Below are positions 1 to 5,988 of a DNA stretch of 6,686 nucleotides, one piece after another. The DNA lies in the NCBI GenBank assembly GCA_003564505.1, contig PXFD01000149.1, positions 1 to 6,686 of the forward strand. The letters are read 5' to 3'. Numbering within the stretch: the stretch's first letter is position 1; each line of letters starts with the position of its first letter. The position numbers and the translations under genes are program-made. This stretch comes from Syntrophomonadaceae bacterium (GTDB lineage: Bacteria; Bacillota_D; Dethiobacteria; DTU022). The notes beneath the pieces are model-generated. The model was not told where the DNA came from. It did no database searches and saw nothing but the letters and a program-made list of their open reading frames with translations.

Positions 1-624
1 AATAAAGAGAGGGATTTAAATATAGTTACAGTCGAGGACCCGATTGAGTTTTTGCACACTCACAATAAATCATCTGTCAAACAGCGTGAAGTGGGCATTG
101 ATACGAGATCATTTGCCAACGCCTTGCGTCATGTTTTGCGACATGACCCCGATGTTATTCTCATCGGTGAAATGCGTGACCTTGAAAGTATCAGCATTGC
201 CCTGACAGCGGCAGAAACAGGGCACCTGGTTTTGTCTACCCTGCATACACAGACAGCGCCGCTGACTATAAACCGGATAGTAGACGTTTTTGCGGAACAT
301 CAGCGTGATCAAATCCGCCAGCAGCTGGCCAGTTCACTGCAGGCCGTTCTCTCGCAGCAGTTAATACCCAATACAAGGGGTGATGGACGGGTTCTGGCCA
401 TGGAATTTCTAAAAGCAACTACTGCAGTGCGGGCCATGATACGAGAAGCGAAAGAACATCAACTATACTCGGTTATGCAGGCCAGCCATTCCGTTGGAAT
501 GCGGACCATGGATCAAAGCCTTTTAGATCTTTATGTTAATGGGAAGATCACCCGTGAAGAAGCGCTGGAGAAATGTATAGATCATAATGAAATGGAAAGA
601 ATGATGCATAGACAGTCATTTTAA
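1..624 (+). CDS. pilT: Type IV pilus retraction ATPase PilT, 5'-truncated by window edge
   Basis: This is the C-terminal 207 residues of a PilT-type secretion ATPase, which powers pilus depolymerisation from the cytoplasmic face of the PilC platform. The frame is open from base 1, so the start and Walker A lie upstream; family members are about 350 aa, so roughly 140-150 residues are missing. Visible motifs in order are the Asp box VEDPIEF (about 31-51), REVG.DT.SF (about 85-117), Walker B DPDVILIGEMRD (145-180), the His box ETGHLVLSTLHT (214-249), and the PilT signature AVRAMIREAKEHQ (from 424), matching the AIRNLIRE motif needed for retraction. The C-terminal GMRTMDQSLLDLY...GKITREEAL is also typical of PilT. 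The signature and the absence of a cysteine zinc motif separate it from PilB. It is followed after 51 bases by pilC, probably in the same transcript. Nothing visible suggests it is defective. Confidence 0.96.
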   Translation, partial: NKERDLNIVTVEDPIEFLHTHNKSSVKQREVGIDTRSFANALRHVLRHDPDVILIGEMRDLESISIALTAAETGHLVLSTLHTQTAPLTINRIVDVFAEHQRDQIRQQLASSLQAVLSQQLIPNTRGDGRVLAMEFLKATTAVRAMIREAKEHQLYSVMQASHSVGMRTMDQSLLDLYVNGKITREEALEKCIDHNEMERMMHRQSF

Positions 625-675
625 GAAAGAAAGAATAGAGACTAATATGAATTTATTCCAGGGAGAGGAACCGCT

Positions 676-1878
676 ATGGGTTCTTATGATTATGAAGCAA
701 TAAACAAGTCAGGAGAAGTTGTAACTGGCCGATTAGAAGCAGAAGATCAGGATAGCCTGGTTCAGCGAATACGCGGGATGGGCCTAATGCCCATGGAAAT
801 TAAAGAAGTCAAAGAAGGTTCGCTCTTTGGCTCCTTTAAAATCAGCTCAAAAGTCAAAATCGGGGATCTAAGTCTATTTAGCCGCCAGCTGGCGGCAATG
901 ATTAATTCAGGTATTCCCCTGACCAGGGCTCTATATACTTTAAGCAAACAGGTCACAAATAATACACTTAGCAGTGCCCTGGGAGAAATTGCCCGCAATG
1001 TAGAGGGCGGGGTCAGCTTCAGTGAAGCCTTAAAAAGTTATCCCAATATCTTTTCTGAGCTTTATGTAAACATGATCGATGCCGGTGAGGCTGGAGGTTC
1101 GCTGGAAGCAACCCTGTCTCGTCTTTCCAACCAGCTGCAAAAAGATAAAGAGCTGCGTGACAATATTAAATCGGCTTCATTCTACCCGCTGGCAGTTATT
1201 GCTTTTGCAGTAATAATTTTGTTTGCCATGCTATTTTTCCTGGTTCCGATCTTTGTCGGATTTTTCCCGGCAGATGTTGAACTGCCACTGCCAACCCGGA
1301 TTATTATAGGCGCATCAGACGGACTGCAAGCCTATTGGTATATCATTTTTCCCGTCTTAGCCCTGTTCATATTTGCCATCCGCTCTTATGCAAGAAGTGA
1401 TACCGGTAAGAGACGATTGGATAAACTTAAGTTAAGATTACCCGTATTCGGTGAACTAATTCAAAAATCAATTATTGCAAGCTTTGCAAGGACTTTTTCA
1501 ACAATGCTGGCAACTGGTGTTCCCTTAGTGGCAGCACTGACCGCATCGGGAAATGCTACTGGCAATACAGTGGTCATTGATGCTGCCAGGGATGCGGCAG
1601 AAAAAATACAGGAAGGGAGCACAGTTTCTGCTCCTTTAGAAGAGAGCGGGGTATTTCCTCCCATGGTAACCCACATGATATCCGTCGGTGAGGAAACAGG
1701 AGATATTCCCGAGATGATGGATAAGGTGGCTGATTTCTTTGAAGAAGAAGTAGCAACCATGACCAAGGGGTTAACTTCTTTAATTGAACCGCTAATGCTC
1801 GTGGTAATTGGTGTACTGGTCGGCGGCATGTTAATTGCCCTTTACCTGCCCATATTTACCGTTATCACCCAGATTTAA
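676..1878 (+). CDS. pilC: Type IV pilus inner-membrane platform protein PilC (GspF family)
   Basis: PilC is a 400-residue polytopic membrane protein, the usual family length. It is the platform on which PilB and PilT act to add or extract pilin subunits. After an N-terminal segment (YDYEAINKSGEVVTGRLEA) there are two repeated T2SSF domains at about residues 66-192 and 268-392. Each carries the family pattern: SRQLAAMINSGIPL...MIDAGEAGGSL in the first and ARTFSTMLATGVPL...MISVGEETGDI in the second. Hydrophobic segments lie near 171-195, 217-236 and 371-397. The ATG at 676 follows GGGAGAGG (661-668) at 7 bases, and an in-frame TAA at 643-645 limits upstream extension. An out-of-frame ATG at 647 gives only 18 codons. 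The gene sits between pilT and pilM, 21 bases before pilM. No anomaly was seen. Confidence 0.97.
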   Translation: MGSYDYEAINKSGEVVTGRLEAEDQDSLVQRIRGMGLMPMEIKEVKEGSLFGSFKISSKVKIGDLSLFSRQLAAMINSGIPLTRALYTLSKQVTNNTLSSALGEIARNVEGGVSFSEALKSYPNIFSELYVNMIDAGEAGGSLEATLSRLSNQLQKDKELRDNIKSASFYPLAVIAFAVIILFAMLFFLVPIFVGFFPADVELPLPTRIIIGASDGLQAYWYIIFPVLALFIFAIRSYARSDTGKRRLDKLKLRLPVFGELIQKSIIASFARTFSTMLATGVPLVAALTASGNATGNTVVIDAARDAAEKIQEGSTVSAPLEESGVFPPMVTHMISVGEETGDIPEMMDKVADFFEEEVATMTKGLTSLIEPLMLVVIGVLVGGMLIALYLPIFTVITQI

Positions 1879-1899
1879 ATAGTTGGGAGTTGTCTAAAG

Positions 1900-2919
1900 A
1901 TGGCGTTTGGTGGAACTAAAAGTGCAATAGGGCTGGAAATCGATACCGGTATGGCCAGGGCAGTTGAAGCTGCCGGCAGCGCTGCCAAGCCTAAGCTTGT
2001 TAAATTGGCTCTTGACCAAATGCCGGAAGGCTCTATGGAAGAAGGGATGGTTATTGAACCCCAGAAAGTTGGGGATGCCCTCAGCAATTTATGGCGATCA
2101 GGCGGTTTAAAAAATCATAGGGTCCTGCTTGGAATTTCGAACCAGGGTGTTCTGGTCAGGCATGCGACAATCTATAAAGTTCCGCCCGATAAACTGGACA
2201 AAGTGATCAAGTACACTGCCCAGGAGCAACTGCCGATACCCCTGGAAAGTGTAGTTTTAGACTACCAGGTGATTGGTGAAACTACCAACGAAGAAAATAA
2301 AACTATGCTTGAAATTTTGCTGGTTGCTGCCCGCCGTGACATGCTGAACGGTTTTTTAAAGGCTTTGCAGCTGGCTAAACTGGAACCGGCAGATATAGAT
2401 GTATCAATTTTAAGCTTAATGCAGATACTGCCTGCAGCGGCCCTGGACAGGACGGTTGCCGTGGTAAACGTGGCTAATGGTCTTAGTAATATTCTTATTT
2501 CAGACCGCGGCCGACCCCGAATGGCCAGGCTGGTCTCGGTTAAGCTAAAAGATTTAGCCGACAGGTTTGGCTGCTCGCTCGAAGATGTTCTCGAAGTATC
2601 AGACAGGGGAGCGGAAAGTGGTCAAGGAGCCTATGCAGAATGGCTGAACAGCCTGATAACAGAGATCCGTTCTTCTCTAAATTATTACCAAAACAGGGAA
2701 AACTCTTCTCCGGTGGAAGCAATTATTCTTAACGGCAGGGGAGGGCGCATTAAAGGAATTGATAAACGGCTGGAAAAAGCTCTTGATCTATCCGTTCGCT
2801 TAGTTAACCCCTTTGCTGCCTTTAATAATGCCGGTAAAGCTCTTGAAAATAATGGCATCCAGGCTGTAGAATACGCAATTAGCGCCGGCCTGGCCCGCCG
2901 CGGCCTGGAGGGATCATAG
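1900..2919 (+). CDS. pilM: Type IV pilus assembly actin-like protein PilM
   Basis: PilM is a 339-residue soluble, FtsA/actin-like protein that caps the cytoplasmic side of the pilus machine by binding the N-terminal tail of PilN. Family signs are an N-terminal phosphate-1 strand AIGLEIDTG (9-17), a central block YKVPPDKLDKVIKYTAQEQLP (92-112) followed by a DYQVI strand, and a C-terminal YAISAGLARRG (325-334) matching the usual AVGLALRG ending. The ATP pocket looks altered. At the phosphate-2 strand, where DIG is expected, the sequence reads VVNVANG (188-194), and the adenosine loop reads LNGRGGRIKG (277-286) rather than a GGG type. The ATG is preceded by GGGAG at 1885-1889; the pilC stop TAA (1876-1878) lies in the same frame, so no longer form exists. 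The last base of its TAG stop is the first base of the pilN GTG, implying translational coupling. Confidence 0.93.
   Translation: MAFGGTKSAIGLEIDTGMARAVEAAGSAAKPKLVKLALDQMPEGSMEEGMVIEPQKVGDALSNLWRSGGLKNHRVLLGISNQGVLVRHATIYKVPPDKLDKVIKYTAQEQLPIPLESVVLDYQVIGETTNEENKTMLEILLVAARRDMLNGFLKALQLAKLEPADIDVSILSLMQILPAAALDRTVAVVNVANGLSNILISDRGRPRMARLVSVKLKDLADRFGCSLEDVLEVSDRGAESGQGAYAEWLNSLITEIRSSLNYYQNRENSSPVEAIILNGRGGRIKGIDKRLEKALDLSVRLVNPFAAFNNAGKALENNGIQAVEYAISAGLARRGLEGS
2907..2912 (+). promoter_or_regulatory. Ribosome binding site for pilN inside the end of pilM
   Basis: GGAGGG lies six bases before the GTG at 2919, within the last codons of pilM. It supports GTG as the true pilN start and explains initiation at the one-base TAG/GTG overlap. 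Confidence 0.8.
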
Positions 2920-3548
2920 TGAAATACGTCAGCTTACTGCCGCCTGAAATAAAAGAAAAGCGTAAAAAAGAGCGTAAGCAGGGTATCCTGTTCAGGATTG
3001 TCGGGCTATTGTTTATTGCCGCCCTGGTTGTATATGCTTTTTTGCTGGTCAGCACGATAATGGTCCGAAGCGAGCTGGAATCTCTACGCAGTGAAAGAAA
3101 TATGCTGGAAGATCAGGCAGCTGCCCTGCAGGAGTATGAAATATTATTCAATGAAATGACAGCTGCTGAAAGCAGGGTCAATTCAGCCATGGGCACTGTT
3201 CCTCCATGGGCTGAATTGATGCAGGATGTGGGAATGACCCTGCCTCCCGGAATCTGGCTTTCAGATCTGAATGTTAATTATTCAGATGATACCGGCAGCT
3301 TTAATATGCGCGGCTGGGCTTATAACCACAGCGGCGTGGCTGAAATGGTTGAAGGCGTTGAAAAGATGGACCAGATTCAAGATCTCAGGGTTCGCGTTTC
3401 AACTGAAACCACATATCAAGGTCGGGATGCGGTTCAATTTACCCTGGACGCAGGTTTATTACCGGGCAATCCTTTTTTTGAAATTGATGATATAGCTAGC
3501 GATGAAAATGGAAATGAAGATCAGGATTCTGGTGAGGAGGACAGCTAA
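2919..3548 (+). CDS. pilN: Type IV pilus assembly protein PilN
   Basis: PilN is a 209-residue bitopic inner-membrane protein. Its short cytoplasmic tail docks into PilM, and its extracytoplasmic part dimerises with PilO. The N-terminus reads KYVSLLPPEIKEKRKKER, matching the conserved NLLP docking motif (SLLP at 5-8), then a basic stretch. A single transmembrane helix follows at about 23-48, and a coiled-coil-like segment at about 50-90. A PilN fimbrial-assembly domain follows at about 97-180, with WAELMQDVGMTLPPGIWLSDL at its start and FNMRGWAYN after it. The GTG start is fixed by the overlap with the pilM stop and a good SD. Residues 188-209 form a markedly acidic tail (11 of 22 are Asp or Glu, none basic) that seems additional to the folded domain. 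The stop TAA directly abuts the pilO ATG. Confidence 0.92.
   Translation: MKYVSLLPPEIKEKRKKERKQGILFRIVGLLFIAALVVYAFLLVSTIMVRSELESLRSERNMLEDQAAALQEYEILFNEMTAAESRVNSAMGTVPPWAELMQDVGMTLPPGIWLSDLNVNYSDDTGSFNMRGWAYNHSGVAEMVEGVEKMDQIQDLRVRVSTETTYQGRDAVQFTLDAGLLPGNPFFEIDDIASDENGNEDQDSGEEDS
3535..3540 (+). promoter_or_regulatory. Ribosome binding site for pilO inside the end of pilN
   Basis: AGGAGG, a perfect core Shine-Dalgarno sequence, lies eight bases before the pilO ATG at 3549. It is embedded in the acidic C-terminal codons of pilN (the GAG-GAG Glu pair). Together with the zero-base gap it suggests coupled PilN/PilO synthesis. Confidence 0.8.
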
Positions 3549-4088
3549 ATGAAAGCACAGAAAAGTAATATCAAAGATTACCTGCTACCTGCCCTTGCTG
3601 TGCTGGTTGTAATCCTCAGTGCAGTGCTTATCTATATCCAGGCCAACAATTTAAGCAACCTGCGTGCAGAAGTGGAAGAAGAAGAGATGGCTGTAGTTGC
3701 TGCCCAAACCCGCCTGACCCGATTAATGAGCCACCGCGATAATGCTGCAGAGTATGAACAAAGGCTGAGAGTTGCGAAAGTGCTAATACCAGATCGGGCC
3801 GGCGAAGAAGAATTAATTCGTTATTTTCAGCGCCTGTCCGAAGACAACGATCTACGAGTAATTGAAATACGTTTTGATGGACGCAATGCTACCGAAGAAT
3901 ATACAGCAATGCCTCTTGCATTAATTGTCGAAGGAAGTTTTCAAGATATCCGCATCTTCCTCAGGCAGCTGCGTAACGGCAGCCGGGCTGTTCGGGTGGA
4001 CGATCTAAGACTTGCCCGCGCCGGTGATGCAGATTCATTTTTAAGAGTCTCTATCTCTGCCAGCGCTTTTTACAACCACAATAATTAG
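3549..4088 (+). CDS. pilO: Type IV pilus assembly protein PilO
   Basis: PilO is a 179-residue bitopic membrane protein that pairs with PilN in the alignment complex. A short cytoplasmic tail (about 1-10) leads into one transmembrane helix at about 12-31. A charged, heptad-like coiled coil covers about 33-75. A ferredoxin-like PilO domain follows at about 78-176, recognisable by LIPDRAGEEELIRYFQRL, the strand MPLALIVEGSFQDIRIFLRQL and a final LRVSISASAFY. The assignment rests on this architecture and on its position after pilN, since PilO sequences are weakly conserved. The ATG directly follows the pilN stop. The 3' end also carries the -35 element of a candidate promoter for the next gene. 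Confidence 0.9.
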   Translation: MKAQKSNIKDYLLPALAVLVVILSAVLIYIQANNLSNLRAEVEEEEMAVVAAQTRLTRLMSHRDNAAEYEQRLRVAKVLIPDRAGEEELIRYFQRLSEDNDLRVIEIRFDGRNATEEYTAMPLALIVEGSFQDIRIFLRQLRNGSRAVRVDDLRLARAGDADSFLRVSISASAFYNHNN

Positions 4089-4097
4089 TGATAGAAT
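4069..4097 (+). promoter_or_regulatory. Candidate sigma-A promoter driving pilB
   Basis: TTTACA (4069-4074) and TAGAAT (4092-4097) each match the consensus hexamer at five of six positions and are separated by exactly 17 bases. A TG dinucleotide at 4089-4090 sits one base before the -10, giving an extended -10. Transcription would start near 4104 and leave a leader of about 55 bases before the pilB ATG. The -35 lies inside the last codons of pilO. This is a pattern-based call without experimental support, but it falls in the largest gap between pil genes. Confidence 0.55.
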
Positions 4098-4158
4098 ACT
4101 TTTACGTCAAAACTGTTTAAAAGTTCCAGCAGCATGTATTTCTTGTGGGGTGTAGAAT

Positions 4159-5880
4159 ATGGAAACTCAACGGGCTGGCTTAAGCTCTAAACGTGACAGT
4201 ATCGGTGAAATATTAATCACGAATGGCGATATAACCCGTGAACAACTGGAAGAAGCCCTGGAAATGCACCGAAAAAAGGTGCAAAAAGGTGGGCGTGGTT
4301 TGCTTGGGCAAACCCTGATTGAACTTGGTTTTACCAACGAAGAAGCCGTAACCAGGGCTGTTGCCAACCAGGCCAATGTAGATTTTGTATCTCTCGAAGA
4401 TTATGAAATAGATTCTACTGCTGCTGCCCTGCTTGATCCGGATTCCGCCAGGCGCTACCACTCGCTGCCAATTGGTTATGATAACAGTAGGCTGGTTGTA
4501 GCGATGATGCATCCCAATGATATTGTCACTATTGATGATATCAGGCTGATCACCGGGTATGAAGTAAAGCCGGTCTGTGTTTCTGACAGTGAGTTAAAAG
4601 TAGCTATAGAGCAGTATGCCCGGACCAGTGCCGATATTGAAACAAGCAGCGATGCTGATTATGAAGAGCGTGATGAAACTCATGCAACGGAAGATATTCA
4701 AAGTTCTGTCGGTGATAAGCCTGCCGTTCAGCTGGCCAATTTGATTTTTAACCAGGCGATCCGCAACGCCGCCAGTGACGTGCACATAGAACCCCAGGAA
4801 AAAAGTCTGCGTGTCCGTTTTCGCATCGACGGTGTTCTGCATGAAGTGATGCAGCCCCCGGTTAGACTGCACGCTTCGCTGGTCTCAAGGATCAAAGTTA
4901 TAGCCGGCATGGATATTGCCAACCGGCGCAGCCCACAGGACGGCCGGACAACCTTGAAAATGGATGGCCGGGTAATTGACTTCAGGGTTGCTGCTCTTCC
5001 TTCAGCTTATGGAGAAAAGTTAACCCTCCGTTTGCTTGATCGCAGCGCTCGTTTAATTACTTTGCCAGAACTTGGCTTCCCGGAAAGCCAGTTAAAAAAG
5101 TTTCGCGACAGCATTCACCTGCCTTACGGCTGTGTTTTAGTTACCGGGCCGACAGGCAGCGGAAAAAGCACAACACTTTATGCAGCGTTGTCAGAACTGA
5201 ACAGCATTGAAAAAAATATTATTACCGTGGAAGACCCTATTGAATATCGTATGAACGGTATCAACCAGGTCCAGGTAAACCCACGGGCCGGACTTACCTT
5301 TGCCACTGGTCTTCGCTCAATCCTTCGTAATGATCCTGATATTATCATGATCGGTGAAATCAGGGATCATGAAACTGCCCGGATCGCCATTGAATCGGCC
5401 CTGACTGGACACCTTGTTTTGTCAACTCTGCATACCAATGATTCAGCCGGGGCACTTACAAGGCTTGGAGATATGAGTATTGAGCCATATCTGACTGCTT
5501 CCTCGGTAAATGCAGTCCTGGCCCAGCGCCTGGTCAGGGTGCTTTGCAAACAATGCCGTGAACCTTATACCATCAGCAGGGAAGAGCTGCAAAAGTCAAT
5601 ACCTGACTTTCCTTTTAAACGTGATGAAAAAGAGATAACTATCTACAAGCATGTGGGTTGCCTGCGCTGTAGCAATACAGGTTATACCGGCAGGGTCGGA
5701 GTTTACGAACTACTGCGTGTTACAGACACTATAAAAGAAATGACCCTTAAGAACAGTTCAGCAGGAGAAATGGCCAAGGTGGCAGTTAAGGAAGGAATGA
5801 TTACCCTGCGTCGTGACGGATTTTTAAAGGTAAGAGAAGGGGTAACCACGATCGAAGAAGCATTGAGGGTGCTGGCCTGA
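4159..5880 (+). CDS. pilB: Type IV pilus extension ATPase PilB (GspE family)
   Basis: This 573-residue hexameric ATPase powers pilin polymerisation. An N-terminal MshEN/T2SSE-N domain (about 14-155) contains two related helical motifs, SIGEILITNGDITREQL (14-30) and LLGQTLIELGF...AVANQ (48-71), of the type that binds cyclic di-GMP in some PilB and MshE proteins. After an acidic linker (about 158-178) comes the ATPase core, including ASDVHIEP and RFRIDGVLHEV. Motifs are Walker A GPTGSGKST (330-338), Asp box VEDPIEYR (357-364), Walker B DPDIIMIGEIRD (392-403), and His box TGHLVLSTLHTND (416-428). A tetracysteine zinc site is formed by C463/C466 and C501/C504, which marks PilB/GspE and not PilT. 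An in-frame TAG at 4153-4155 fixes the ATG as the first start. The SD (GGGG at 4147-4150) is weak. Its position after pilO, and not next to pilT, is less usual. Confidence 0.96.
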   Translation: METQRAGLSSKRDSIGEILITNGDITREQLEEALEMHRKKVQKGGRGLLGQTLIELGFTNEEAVTRAVANQANVDFVSLEDYEIDSTAAALLDPDSARRYHSLPIGYDNSRLVVAMMHPNDIVTIDDIRLITGYEVKPVCVSDSELKVAIEQYARTSADIETSSDADYEERDETHATEDIQSSVGDKPAVQLANLIFNQAIRNAASDVHIEPQEKSLRVRFRIDGVLHEVMQPPVRLHASLVSRIKVIAGMDIANRRSPQDGRTTLKMDGRVIDFRVAALPSAYGEKLTLRLLDRSARLITLPELGFPESQLKKFRDSIHLPYGCVLVTGPTGSGKSTTLYAALSELNSIEKNIITVEDPIEYRMNGINQVQVNPRAGLTFATGLRSILRNDPDIIMIGEIRDHETARIAIESALTGHLVLSTLHTNDSAGALTRLGDMSIEPYLTASSVNAVLAQRLVRVLCKQCREPYTISREELQKSIPDFPFKRDEKEITIYKHVGCLRCSNTGYTGRVGVYELLRVTDTIKEMTLKNSSAGEMAKVAVKEGMITLRRDGFLKVREGVTTIEEALRVLA

Positions 5881-5988
5881 TCATATTAAGCTTCATGCTA
5901 TTATATTCAAAAAGCCGGTTTAACAATCTTATTCTGTTAAGGGAAAGGGTTTAAGTGCTTCAGAGTAGTTTGCCAGGAGGATTTAAAA
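5881..5988 (+). other. Intergenic leader between pilB and the sigma-like gene
   Basis: This is a 108-base AT-rich gap. It holds a short inverted repeat TTAACA (5920-5925) / TGTTAA (5935-5940) with a 9-base loop, and a GTTTAA...GGGAAA pair (5918-5923 and 5941-5946). No GC-rich stem followed by a T-run was seen, so readthrough from pilB is possible. No convincing sigma-A promoter was found. Confidence 0.5.
5975..5980 (+). promoter_or_regulatory. Ribosome binding site of the sigma-like gene
   Basis: A perfect AGGAGG lies eight bases before the GTG at 5989. It decides the start: an in-frame stop TAA at 5938-5940 lies upstream, with no better start codon between. Confidence 0.85.

Noticed and set aside
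647..703. ATG at 647 as a small leader ORF or longer pilC start
   Set aside because: It is out of frame with pilC, encodes only 18 codons, and has no good SD, whereas 676 has one.
1461..1829. 122-codon open frame on the minus strand opposite pilC
   Set aside because: It lies fully antisense to a well-conserved pilC, is Ser/Thr-rich in the manner of reversed coding sequence, and shows no recognisable family.
3271..3495. 74-codon plus-strand frame inside pilN
   Set aside because: It is out of frame within the conserved PilN domain and resembles no known protein.
4098..4158. Riboswitch (for example c-di-GMP) in the pilB leader
   Set aside because: The leader is only about 55 bases and shows no more than a 4-base pairing (AACT/AGTT near 4111-4125), too short for a known aptamer with an expression platform.
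4213..4512. 99-codon minus-strand frame opposite the 5' part of pilB
   Set aside because: It is a shadow of pilB without recognisable features.
5918..5946. TTAACA/TGTTAA inverted repeat as a rho-independent terminator after pilB
   Set aside because: The stem is six AT-rich pairs and is followed by GGGAAAGGG, not a T-run, so it does not fit an intrinsic terminator.
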